This document shows, in pieces, positions 48,287-59,930 of a stretch of DNA of 64,000 nt. This stretch comes from Epiperipatus broadwayi. Taxonomy: Eukaryota; Onychophora; Udeonychophora; Euonychophora; Peripatidae. The translations under genes were made by a program, and so were the position numbers. The DNA lies in NCBI GenBank assembly GCA_028023455.1, contig JAQFVV010000502.1, positions 62,001 to 126,000 on the forward strand. Direction: 5' to 3'. The notes beneath the pieces are model-generated. The model was given only the letters and a program-made list of their open reading frames with translations. It searched no databases and had not been told where the DNA came from. Each line of letters opens with the position of its first letter. The stretch's first letter is position 1.

Positions 48287-50460
48287 TGTAACGGGCACAG
48301 ATGACATTACATTGTTGTTTTTTTATTAAACATGAAAAAAATAATAGTTCGCAAATAAAAACATCTTTTTTAAGAATTAAAAATTGAAAATTAATTCTAT
48401 CTTAAACTCGTATATATATATAAAATCGCACAGATGAAAAAAAATTATTAAAATAAAACTTTATTAAAAATAGAAAAAATATTTTAAAAGCAAAAACTTA
48501 AAAAGATTTAGAGATAAAAATATATCTTTAATTTTGAAAAACACATTTATTAATCAGAAATGGAAATGATTGTTTTAATTAGTTAAATATAAACTACCCT
48601 TGGGCGTTTAAATGTATAAGCAATGGTCAGATAGGAAAACAATAGAAACTAATAGCAAATGAGAGAAATCCATCGGGAAATTGGACCTCAATGGAAAGAT
48701 CATCATCATTGATGATGTAATGTCCATTGAATCCTTAAAATTAATATAAAAGGAAAAGTTTGGAAATTATTAGTTAGTTATTACAAGAGGACAGATATGT
48801 GTTAGTGCGGAATTGTAGGAGAAGGGATTGAAAAAATGCACTCTTCAATCCCTTCAGTTGTTATAAAAAAAAAAAAGAAATGGAACATCGCTTTTCTTAT
48901 ACTGAGGACAACAGGATCATTGGGGGATTTAATGTGGATTCCAAACGGTATGCAATGGATAAAGAAGAATGTTTTAAAAATTGTAAGAACTTTAAAAACA
49001 TTTTGAAACACTAAGAACTTTAAAATATAAACTTTCTCAGTCTTTAATTTATAACAAATAGAATCCTATCTGACCAACGTTATTTATTAATTAATTATAA
49101 TTTTATTTAATGTATTTCTTTTGTAAAATCATTTCCATTGATTTTTTTTTTGTTCTTTAAGTTTATTTATGATTTCTGTTGTGCGATAAATTAAATTATA
49201 TAAATGTTAAACTTAAGTCGGGCGTGAATGGCTATATAGATTTGTAAAGTTATATTAGAGGGGGGTAATCTTAGGTTATTTGTTTCGTAGTTAAATTGGG
49301 TCAATGGATTGGATATATTGGTGTAATTAGTAGATGTAGTATGAGATCCGCTATGGGCACAATTGCATATATATGCCACACACCTTCTGTTTGCCTATGG
49401 ATGGGTTTGTAAGTCGGCAAAGGACCGCAGTCCATTCCTATGGAGTTTTTTGTTTATTGTTCTACTTGCCAACAGATGTAGCATTCCTGTTGGTAGAGAG
49501 ACAATGTCTTCTCTAACTTTACTTACTGTTCAGATGTACATTCCTGAGAGTATAGTATTTTGTGTTATCATATTTTCATGCTACATTGAATACATAAATG
49601 TATCAGATGGATTGGAGCCGGTTTGACTGCGAACTTTTGGCCTAAGGTTAAATAAGGATAGAATTTTTTTTTCAAATGCAAATCTATGTAGTCTATTTAT
49701 ACTCGACACTCTAGATAAAAATGCATTAAATTTAAGTTGGGTATGGAAGTTGCATGGATTCGTTATCGGTTAATTATGTTTTTGGTTTTCATATTTAATC
49801 AAAATATATAGACATTCGGTAAATAATGATACCTTACAGTGAGTATCTAAAATGTATTTATTCGGATGTCTTTTAAGTTATTGGTGTCACTGCAGTATCT
49901 TATGATGAATACCAGTGGGTTTCTTGTATTCCCTATGCAGTTGACGGTATCAGTGATTTTGTATTTTGATCGTTTATGTTTATTTTGAAATGTTTTTGAC
50001 CATGTAATCTATGTAACCGATCTCTACTCAACATTTTAAAAACACATTTTATAAATCCGTCTGTGCGAACTTATAATATTTAAAATGTAAATTTATAAAA
50101 ATTAAAATCTAAAATAAAAGTTAAAAAATAATGTTAAATGTTAAAGTAAACATGCTAAAATAATAATGTTAAATTTTATATATATGTGCGTAAATAAATG
50201 TTTGTATGTTAATTACTGGCAGTGGCTTATTTTATTCTTTTTTATATATATTCTTAGATAAGAATTTATTATAAATATAAATCTCTGCTATTCCAATGAG
50301 CTAGTGACTTGGGCTAATGACCAGATATCAAAATATTAAAATGAAAATAAATTTTTTTTTGACTTACGTATCTGCCTACTTTATAAATTTTTCTAGGTTT
50401 AAATGCCTAGATGGTGCTCTGTAGTGCAGATTACATTAGGAATTTCTCCGGATCATTATA
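48287..50460 (+). repeat. 5' LTR of the minimal element
   Basis: About 2174 bp. It carries an 87-codon ORF (49363-49626) also in the other LTR. Six of eight differences between the two ORFs are amino-acid changing, which argues against a selected protein. Confidence 0.8.
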
Positions 50461-50462
50461 AC

Positions 50463-50479
50463 TGGCACCAACGTGGGGC
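50463..50479 (+). other. Primer-binding site
   Basis: TGGCACCAACGTGGGGC begins TGG and resembles the TGGCGCC-type sites downstream of 5' LTRs in many retroelements. It starts two bases after the LTR. Confidence 0.75.
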
Positions 50480-50496
50480 ACCAATCATAATGATCC

Positions 50497-50512
50497 AGAG
50501 AAAGGTAGCTTA
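50497..50512 (+). other. Polypurine tract
   Basis: AGAGAAAGGTAGCTTA ends directly at the TG of the right LTR. Confidence 0.65.
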
Positions 50513-52694
50513 TGTAACAGGCACAGACGACGTTACTTTGTTTTTTTATTATTAAACATGAAAAAAATAAAAGTTCGCAAATAAAAACATCTTTTAAAGT
50601 TTTTAAGAATTAAAAATTGAAAATTAATTCTATCTTAAACTCGTATATATATATAAAATCGCACAGATGAAAAAAAATTATTAAAATAAAACTTTATTAA
50701 AAATAGAAAAAATATTTTAAAAGCAAAAACTTAAAAAGATTTAGAGATAAAAATATATCTTTAATTTTGAAAAACACATTTATTAATCAGAAATGGAAAT
50801 GATTGTTTTAATTAGTTAAATATAAACTACCCTTGGGCGTTTAAATGTATAAGCAATGGTCAGATAGGAAAACAATAGAAACTAATAGCAAATGAGAGAA
50901 ATCCATCGGGAAATCGGACCTCAATGGAAGGATCATCATCATCGATGATGTAATGTCCATTGAATCCTTAAAATTAATATAAAAGGAAAAGTTTGGAAAT
51001 TATTAGTTAGTTATTACAAGAGGACAGATATGTGTTAGTAGGGAGTTGTAGAAGAAGGGATTGAAAAGATGCGCTCTTCAATCCCTTCAGTTGTTATAAA
51101 AAAAAGAAATGAAACATCACTTTTTTTATACTGAGGACAACAGGACCATTGAGGGAAATTTAATGTGGATTCCAAACAGTATGCAATGGATAAAGAGGAA
51201 TGTTTTAAAAATCGTAAGAACTTTAAAAACATTTTGAAACATTAAGAACTTTAAAATATAAACTTTCTCAGTCTTTAATTTATAAGAAATAGAATCCTAT
51301 CTGACCAACATTATTTATTAATTAGTTATAATTTTATTTAATGTATTTCTTTTGTAAAATCATTTCCATTTATTTTTTTTTTTGTTCTTTAAGTTTATTT
51401 ATGATTTCTGTTGTGCAATAAATTAAATTATATAAATGTTAAACTTAAGTCGGGTGTGAATGGCTATATAGATTTGTAAAGTTATATTAGGGGGGGTAAT
51501 CTTAGGTTATTTGTTTCGTAGTTAAATTGGGTCAATGGATTGGATATATTGGTGTAATTAGTAGATGTAGTATGAGATCCGCTATGGGCACAATTGCATA
51601 TATATGCCACACACCTTCTGTTTGCCTATGGATGGGTTTGTAAGTCGGCAAAGGACCGCAGTCCATTCCTATGGAGTTTTTTGTTTATTGTTCTACTCGC
51701 CAACAGATGTAGCCTTCTTGTTGGTAGAAAGACAATGTCTTCTCTAACTCTACTTACTGTTCAGATGTACATTCCTGAGAGTATAGTATTTTGTGTTGTC
51801 GTATTTTCATGCTACATTGAATACATAAATGTATCAGATGAATTGGAGCCGGTTTGACTGCGAACTTTTGGCCTAAGGTTAAATAAGGATAGAATTTTTT
51901 TTTTCAAATGCAAATCTATGTAGTCTATTTATACTTGACACTCTAAATAAAAATGCATTAAATTTAAGTTGGGTATGGAAGTTGCATGGATTCGTTATCG
52001 GTTAATTATGTTTTTGGTTTTCATATTTAATCAAAATATATAGACATTCGGTAAATAATGATGCCTTACAGTGAGTATCTAAAATGTATTTATTCGGATG
52101 TCTTTTAAGTTATTGGTGTCACTGCGGTATCTTATGATGAATACCAGTGAGTTTCTTGTATTCCCTATGCAGTTGACGGTATCAGTGATTTTGTATTTTG
52201 ATCGTTTATGTTTATTTTGAAATGTTTTTGACCATGTAATCTATGTAACCGATCTCTACTCAACATTTTAAAAACACATTTTATAAATCCGTCTGTGCGA
52301 ACTTATAATATTTAAAATGTAAATTTATAAAAATTAAAATCTAAAATAAAAGTTAAAAAATAATGTTAAATGTTAAAGTAAACATGCTAAAATAATAATG
52401 TTAAATTTTATATATATATGTGTAAATAAATGTTTGTATGTTAATTACTGGCAGTGGCTTATTTTATTTTTTTTTTATATATTTTAGATAAGAATTTATT
52501 ATAAATATAAATTTCTGCTATTCCAATGAGCTAGTGACTTGGGTTAACAACCAGATATCAAAATATTAAAATAAAATAAAAATTATTTTTTTTTGTCTTA
52601 CGTATCTGCCTACTTTATAAATTTTTCTAGGTTCAAATGCCTAGATGGTGCCCTGTAGTGCAGATTATGTTAGGAATTTCTCCGGATCGTTATA
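50513..52694 (+). repeat. 3' LTR of the minimal element
   Basis: About 2182 bp, partner of 48287-50460, with the matching ORF at 51594-51857. It runs directly into (TA)n on the right. Confidence 0.8.
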
Positions 52695-52835
52695 ATATAT
52701 ATATATAGCTTTAATATATATATACATAAAGATTAATATATAAATACAAGCTTATTATTATCTAATTTAGCAGTTTATAAATCAACATTACAGAAATAAT
52801 AGTTTAATTATAGTTTTAAAGTTTCCAATAATATA

Positions 52836-52970
52836 ATAATGACCATTTTCCACCTAATTGTACTGGACCTTTATTCATGTTTATACATTTGTTTCATGAA
52901 AATATAAACAAATATGCAAACATGGTTAAAGGTCCTATACAACTGAGTACAAAATGATTATTGATTAAAC
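52836..52970. mobile_element. Inverted-repeat element (MITE-like)
   Basis: Left arm ATTGTACTGGACCTTTATTC through TTTATACATTTGTTT, right arm its diverged inverse ending TCCTATACAACTGAGTACAA. About 135 bp. Confidence 0.6.
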
Positions 52971-53468
52971 AGTTGAAAAGTTTAAACATGTAATGTAAAC
53001 GTTATATTTGTACATTGGAGTTGTAAACTGAAAAAATAAATAGTAATAAATTTACATTTACTTATTAATTTAATAGTGTCTGAATATCCTAGTGCCTCAC
53101 TGATGAGAGTCATTAACTCAAAAACAGTTAGGGAATAGTGATAATTCCACATACAGATTTTAAATGTTTCTCTTGTGGCATTTATCAGAAAAACTTGTTT
53201 AAAGCTATAAGCACAGTCATTATATTTAACTTATTAATTTATATATATATTACCTTTAATGTTTCAATTATGTGATTATGAAAAGGAGACGTCTTGATAA
53301 TGTTTCTATAACAAATGAAATCCTGGTTTGATGTTTTAAATTGGTTTACTATCAATTTTGTTTAAGACTCATCAATATTTTAAAATTTAATTATATATAA
53401 ATAACATGAAATTGAACCTACTAATTAACTGAATCATATAATCACAACATAACATATATTACATGTTA

Positions 53469-53520
53469 TTAAAACAGGCAAAACTCTCTATACATACTGC
53501 CATTCAGTGCAAGCCATATT
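53469..53520 (+). mobile_element. MITE family M, terminal fragment
   Basis: Starts TTAAAACAGGCAAAACTCTC and stops after CAGTGCAAGCCAT; the rest is absent. Confidence 0.7.
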
Positions 53521-53696
53521 ACATGTGCTGATCACTGTCAACAGCATATGATCTTTTAGTTCATTTTATTTCACCCTTTTCAGATATCTAACTATCAACC
53601 TAATTGCATCCATAAATTGTGAAAGGAAACAGATCATAATATTTTCATATGATAAGAAAGTATTATAATCATATCTTTCTTATTGCATTGCCAAAT

Positions 53697-53960
53697 CAAT
53701 ATAATATTAATATCATTTACTCTCTTCATTACTTTTACAATGCTTCATATTATTACAACCCATTTTTGATGATTTTGATTGTCCCAGAAATCTTCTTCAG
53801 AACTTCTACTTATATTTTCTAGTTTTAACTGCTAACTATAACTTGAAAATATAAGTAGAAGTTCTGAAGAAGATTGCAGGGACAATCAAAAGTGGATTGT
53901 AATTATATGAAGTATTGTAAAAGTAATAAAGAAAATAAATGATATTAATATTTTATGATA
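53697..53960. mobile_element. 264-bp inverted-repeat element
   Basis: Arms of about 110 bp: GAAAATATAAGTAGAAGTTC on the right and its inverse on the left flank a short centre. Outer parts ATATTAATATCATTTACTCT and its diverged inverse also pair. Confidence 0.7.
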
Positions 53961-54329
53961 AGAAAATCTGATAACTTTATATACCAATAGTCTTAAGTGA
54001 ATTCTACAACTTCTTACACTGGAATATGATACCGAAATTGCACTCAAAAACCACATTTAAGCAATAGTGTTAGAAACCAGAAGAATATGTGCAAGAAAGA
54101 ATTGATTTCAAAAACATAATTATATCCATATAGCAACAGAAACAAAGATACTCATAGACAAGATATTTAGATAAAAAAATAGTAAGCACTGGATACCATT
54201 TAAAAATGATTTATGAAGGTCACTTTCTAAAATCTTTATAGCATATAAAAAACTCAGTGTGAGAAATAAGTAGGTTTACATTTGGATGTATAAAGTGTTT
54301 TTTTTATATAATACTAGGCAAGATGTTAA

Positions 54330-54740
54330 AATATGATGAGAGACATTAGCACTAGAATTAAAAACAACTGAGAACTGAAAATGTTTTGGACAACTTCAGT
54401 TTTGATAATAGATAGACTTGTAGGATTTGCAAAAAAAATGAACATTATAAATTCTTTTTTTGAGAAAAATCCAAACAAAAGAAAAAGAATATGTAATTAT
54501 CTAAACAAAGATGAATCACAAGAGAATTATTATTTTTACTAACAGAAAATATGCATTTCAAGATTGTAATTTTTTCGGTAATATAGGAAGTGATTATTGA
54601 TTAGTTTCAGAAATGTCACTATAAAGTTAAATTAGAACTTGCAAATCATTTTACAACATTAATTGACTTTGAAGAAAATTTAGACTTGATTGAAATCAAT
54701 AAGAAGATAACTAATATTCTATTAAAAACTGCAAAAATAT
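54330..54740 (+). pseudogene. RTE-type LINE endonuclease fragment, copy 2
   Basis: Plus-strand pieces GFAKKMNIINSFF, then KNPNKRKR, TNRKYAFQDCNF and GSDY*LVSEM follow the order of the RTE endonuclease C-terminal half, as at 20.5-21.1 kb. Confidence 0.6.
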
Positions 54741-54889
54741 ACCAGATGCAAAAAGTAGTAATTCATTAGTAAATTGCCGATTGATAGAATACAATGTATG
54801 AAGAAAATAAACTATGAATATATTTTAAAATGACCCATTAAAAAAATTGAATATCTGGAGTTCTATTAAATGGTTTGAAAAAAATAATA

Positions 54890-56990
54890 ATAATATCATA
54901 GGTGAATTGCCATTGGGCCTTCACACCACCTGAAGATTTATTTGGCCAACCAAAGTTCGATAAATCATTCCATGTTACTGATTTCTTGCTGAAGCTAAGC
55001 ATAATACCAAACTCTTGTCATCTAGGGCCACATGGAATCCCTAAATTTGTATTTAGACATCTCAGTCAGCTTACCATCACATATCTATGTGATTTAGCAA
55101 ATTATCTATCACAAAGGTTGTTTAACATAAAAGATCTATATCCAATCTCCTTAGTTCCATTCAACAAAAAGCACACTTCAATATCCTATCTATCTAATCT
55201 GCAACCAATTTTCATGGCCCCCCTTGGTATTAAAATCCTGGAAATGATTCTAAAAGATAAAATTGAACCATATCTTCTCCCTCTATTATATGCTATGCAA
55301 CATGCAAAAAAGGCTCCTCAAAAGACCATGCTGCCCTCATTTTCAAAACCATTGTAAATTCAGTTAGGGAACAGAATAAATATGCTCCAATTGCTGTTCA
55401 AATTGACATTGAGCTGCTTTTGACTCTGTTCTATTGAAATTTTAATTTGGACACTTGCAGACACCAAAATATGTTGCTCTCTCTCTTATACCTATTAACC
55501 AACCTACTCCTTAGTTGTGAAATTCATATTACAATTAATAATAGAGCATCACCTTCATTCTCTCTCCACTAATCCATAGCTCAAGGATCTCCACTCAGTT
55601 CTTTATTATTTATGTTCTCCATTAATCCTCTCATAAACAAAATACAACAAAAATTATTCAAATTCCACACACTGGACTATATATATATATATCATGTATA
55701 GCATACATGGATGACCTTACTGTTTTTCTTATGTCCAAAAAACAACTACCTACTCTGGAAAAAATATTTAATAAATACATCTCCAAATATAAACTCAATG
55801 TCAACATTAATAAAACATCCGCTTGGTTTCTTTACACTGTAAAAATACATATGCAAGTTTATTATGATAAATCAACTAATTTCCTTGAATTTCCTTTCTA
55901 TCTAGAGCTTTCTGGAATGAGACAAAAGATCCAGAAAAAACTGAAAGATGATGCTGAATGCACAACCATTTCTCTCTCCAAAACCTACCTCTCATTATAT
56001 GTAAAAATATGCCTTTTCAATCAGCTTATAACTACAAAAATAACCTATTACTCACCAATCCTAAACTTCACTAAATCTTTCACTTGATCCATTTTCTCAT
56101 TCTGTAGCAAGATATTATGGTGCAAAAAAATAGTCTCCATCTCTGTAAAATGACTTAGGATTCCACCAACCAGAAATGGATTAGGTTTTCAGTCCATTCA
56201 AATTTTTTTATAAACAAAAAAGTATTAGTCTCCTGGGTGCTTTGATAAGAGGTTTTACAGCTCTCAAATGCATCCTTCAAATAACACCCACCGACCAACT
56301 ACCACCTTCACATGGATATTTGTATTTTTTCATAAACTAACTCCAAAGCATTTATGATTAGGTATCTTTTTGGGTGTTGGTTGATACACCTATTGGAGCA
56401 TTTATAATAAGCTGTACCCAGACATAACTACTGATCCTCAGTTATCAATTCTAAATATGAACAACAGTCATTTGATGCAATGGCTCAAAAAATGGTCATT
56501 GGAACCCAAAATTTTGACTTTCTGTTAAGGCTAAATCTTCACACTCTACCTACATTCTGGTTTCCTTAAATACCACAGGTTTTACATTAAAATTGATGCT
56601 TTTTGTTCCTTGTGCCACAGGGAAGAAGAAATGCAACAGCACCTATCCCATACCTGCACAGCTCCAACAAATACCCAAAACATTATGATTAACACATATA
56701 AACAAAATAACATCACACTTGATAACCTAATAGACACTTAGTAAAGGCTCTATACCAGCAGCTTATGCAGCAACTTTTTGTTTATATACTTTGTGGTACA
56801 TCAGATGTAATTTCTGTCTTGGAAACAGCACCAGAAGGCACTCCAGCCACATTCTCTAATAAGCTCAAACAACCAAAGACCAGAGATGGCAAATTGCATC
56901 CGAGATAAACCATAACCTCAAAAAACCAAATCACTTTTTCTGTAACAAGAACAATTTTTTTTGGTTATATATCTCTTTTTCAACAATTTT
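54890..56990 (+). mobile_element. LINE Z copy 2, decayed
   Basis: The plus strand encodes RT fingers (54902-55357) with ISLVPFNKK and LKDKIEPYLLP, which match the minus-strand copy at 26.1-26.2 kb (KDKIEPFILP). A palm fragment follows (55707-56087), and near 56.6 kb a CSLCHREEEMQQHLSHTC zinc motif. Between fingers and palm, a broken VQIDIE-like motif A lies near 55.40 kb. Confidence 0.8.
55707..56087 (+). pseudogene. RT palm and thumb of LINE Z copy 2
   Basis: AYMDDLTVFLM, the YxDD box with M, sits at the start; unlike copy 1, both aspartates are kept. LNVNINKTSAW follows. Confidence 0.75.
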
Positions 56991-57830
56991 TTAAATATCA
57001 CATCTGTGTATTTAATAGTCCAAAGGATATATTTAATTCAATCAAAAAGTATTTTAAACTAATGAACTAAACCTTCAGACAATTAAAATAGAACTATAGG
57101 CAAATATAAAGTTTATAAGTTTACATTTATCAGATATCTGCCTAACAATTTATTTGAACTGTACCAATAATATCTATCTGTTTGTTCCAAAGCCATGTAG
57201 TTTTCAACTATGTATTTTTAACAATGTAACTTTTTATGAACAGTAAAGTTTGAATTATAAAAAAGTTTCAAGATTATAAAATAATATTTTGATATCTGAA
57301 AAACAGTTGTTCCTGGAATAAAAACAAAAATAAAGTATGACTATTACTAAAAGAAATACAACATGAAATATGTTGAAAGCTTTTTAAATAATCATATTGA
57401 AATAAAGAACAAAAAAAAAATTATTCATTATAATTAATACATTTTCTGAATTGTCAAGCATTTTAAACATAGAGCTAAGACATGTAATTAAATTATAAAG
57501 AAGAGAAAAGATCCAGGAAGTAACTGAATTATTACTGATATTTTAAATAAAATAGATGAAAACATAAAAAAATAATGTTATAAAAGCTATGTACTGAGTA
57601 TTTGCATCATCTAGTATTAAGTATTGAATACCTTTAGAAAATTTTAACTTAAATTCAACTGTTAGAAATAGCACACAGGTTCCTATAAGCACAACATTTC
57701 AAGAAGTAATATTCTTCTCTTTTCCTTAGGTGTTGCTGGCCTGACCAGTGACAGTATTAACATGTGAATCGAATTTGTACCCTTAGATTTTTGAATATTG
57801 AAGTTCACATGACCACCACTTCTAGTCTGG
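56991..57830. other. Intron-like AT-rich DNA
   Basis: Nothing recognised. Confidence 0.4.
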
Positions 57831-57835
57831 GAATA

Positions 57836-58024
57836 TTGAATGAGTATGCACTAGGTGCAGTACTCTCAGATCCAAGGTGATGAAGGCCACAAGCCAGAAA
57901 CTAATCTGGGGATATTAGATGGGTAGGTACTAGATAGGGATTTTATTCACAAGCTGTCTGGCATCCATTGATTACTCTACCTTGCTGTGTGTGGCAATAT
58001 GTATTGTGAGTTTTGCCTGTTTTA
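57836..58024. mobile_element. MITE family M, copy lacking one terminus
   Basis: Contains AAGGCCACAAGCCAGAAACT, the core, and the terminus GTGAGTTTTGCCTGTTTTAG. The opposite terminus is not clear. Confidence 0.7.
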
Positions 58025-58036
58025 GAATATTGAAGT

Positions 58037-58110
58037 TAAGGTAATACTCTAACCAACTGAGCCTTTGGCAAGATGGCTCAGTTGGTTAAAGCATTATCTT
58101 AAAATTCAAT
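58037..58110. repeat. Palindrome built from a tRNA A-box-like sequence
   Basis: TGGCTCAGTTGGTTAAAGCA is preceded by its near inverse (ACTCTAACCAACTGAGCC) with an 11-base loop. TGGCTCAGTTGG fits a tRNA/SINE A box. Confidence 0.6.
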
Positions 58111-58812
58111 ACATATAATGTATTTGTTCTTGTTTGTTTGTTTGTTTACTTTTGCAAGTATTATTTCAGAATTTCAAAAAATGTTGCAAAAAATATCAGA
58201 TGAAGTTAAAAAAGTAGAGTATAGGACTAAAATTTATCTGCCACTTTAGATCACATTACTGTACCTTCATGGATATCTACTGTCATATTGGCAAACAAGA
58301 TTCAATGCATTTCTACACCTGAAATCATTACATTGATAATGTCTTTAACCATGTCGCTGAGAGATTAATGAGCGTCTCTTCTCAAGTTATTTTGCAGATC
58401 AGCATTCACAATTATTAGTCCCTTCTCTAACAATACTATTTTAAAAAAGGAAACTACGGTGTTATAAGTTCAAGCATGTACACATGAAATGCATTATACC
58501 ATAGATTGTTTAATTGATATCAAAGCAGCTTATACATTTTTCTCTTTTAAAAAAAATTAATCTCAAAAAGTTTACATAAAAACATACATTTTAAAAATAT
58601 TTTTTAAAAAAAAAATAATTTGCTTCTCATTTTTCAAATTGAAAATTGTTTAGATGTCTTATTTAAATTTAAAATCTGAAATTTTTAAGTATAGTTTTAA
58701 AACCTTTTTAATTTCTTTTTGAAAATCATTACTATTATTTTTATTAAATATGTAAACAGATATTCGCACTCTCAAGAAGATAATCATAATATTTATATCA
58801 AAAAATCCTTAC

Positions 58813-59000
58813 CAATTACTATTAAATCGTTCGTGGAAATCTGTGATAATCCTGAATCAGATGTAACATTACATTTGTAAGTTCCTTCATCTGAGATTAA
58901 AACTTCTGTGATAAACATGATAGCATTTTCGCCCAGCAGATGCTGACTCACAGTGCGGTTGGCCCAAATTCCTACTACTGAATCATTAATAGAATTGTAG
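58813..59000 (-). CDS. Exon encoding the second half of an Ig domain
   Basis: Minus-strand acceptor ATAACAG| and consensus donor ATTG|GTAAGG bound a 188-bp open exon, phase 2 in and phase 1 out. The peptide includes SVVGIWANRTVSQHL, then MFITEVLISDEGTYKCNVTS and SQISTNDLIVI. LISDEGTYKC is the classical Ig E-F motif (L..D.G.Y.C) and the rest is the G strand. Sequons NDS, NRT and NVT suggest a secreted or surface protein. The first half of the domain, with the other Cys, should lie above 59 kb and was not found. Context (Ig, linker, Ig, possible coiled coil) recalls pulmonate FREP immune lectins, but other Ig proteins are possible. Confidence 0.8.
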
Positions 59001-59009
59001 CTGTTATAA

Positions 59010-59755
59010 AATAATTAAATAATAAAATTATTAAATTGTTGTACATACAATTATATACATTTTTAAATGCCACTATATGTATTATTTAATTATCAGTTAC
59101 TTTTCTTTTGGAAAAGTATATCAATATTAAAACAGACTTAAAAGTAATACTATTTAGTCGTTTAACTGAAGGATGAAAATTGTTTGCAAACTGTATGCAT
59201 TGTAGTAGAGGATGGTTTTGTTTCTGCATTGGTAGATATTTACAAAATAGTGGAATTGAATGAGAGAAATACTGATAACAAAAATGTTGAACTCTCTGTA
59301 AATTAAAGGCTACAAATTATTAAAAATAATAGCTACAAATTAAAATGGTCTGCTGTTTTTAAATTTTTGCATAACACATGGATTGGCTATTGAAACACTT
59401 AGGCAGAAAAATCACTATAAAGGTACATAGATATGTTTTAACTCAAAACAATAACATTTAATAGATTTCATTATAATTAGAAGTCAGAATATAAGAAACG
59501 TTCATATTACATGAGAACTTACAAGATTGTTTAATAAATCATAGATAAGTATACTCCATAATTAAATAATAGTTGCATTAAAAATAGATATATTTAATTC
59601 CATTCATGTTTACAAAAAAATTAATCCTGATTTTTAAAACTATGTACTATATATGCTAAATTTTAAGTTATTTTGCTCTAAAATTCCTAACTTGGACTTT
59701 CAAGATTCTTAGGTTATCCATGACTAGTTGTCTAACAATTACTTTACTATTAATA
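59010..59755. other. Intron-like AT-rich DNA
   Basis: No upstream Ig exon could be recognised here. Confidence 0.4.
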
Positions 59756-59756
59756 A

Positions 59757-59930
59757 TTTGATTAAAATGTAATCATCAATATATGAGGATCATATAGAGA
59801 AAAGCTTTTATAATAGTCAAAAGTCATCTAAGAACATACTGTTTTAAAATAATGTACTTTACGAAAGCTTTTCTCTATATGGTCTTCCTTTCTCTATATG
59901 GTCTTCGTATATTTATGATTACATTTCAGT
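59757..59930. mobile_element. Inverted-repeat element with an internal tandem
   Basis: Arms ATATAGAGAAAAGCTTTTAT and the inverse CGAAAGCTTTTCTCTATAT, with TTTCTCTATATGGTCTTC repeated at about 59870 and 59890. Outer parts AATCATCAATATATGAGG and TCGTATATTTATGATT also pair. Confidence 0.6.

Larger units (their letters stand above)
48287..52694 (+). mobile_element. LTR element with a 52-bp internal region
   Basis: Two direct copies of about 2.18 kb (48287-50460 and 50513-52694) begin TGTAAC and end near GATCATTATA or GATCGTTATA. Between them lie only 52 bp: a primer-binding site two bases after the left LTR and a purine-rich tract directly before the right LTR. There is no gag or pol. A sampled 264-bp stretch differs at about 3%. 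Flanks are (TA)n on both sides, so a target duplication such as ATAT cannot be proved. The PBS fixes the element's plus orientation. It is either a minimal non-autonomous element or the result of an internal deletion. Confidence 0.85.

Noticed and set aside
49363-51857. 87-codon ORF present in both LTRs of the minimal element as a possible gene
   Set aside because: Most differences between the two copies change the amino acid and only two of eight are silent, so there is no sign of protein-level selection. The ORF is duplicated simply because LTRs are.
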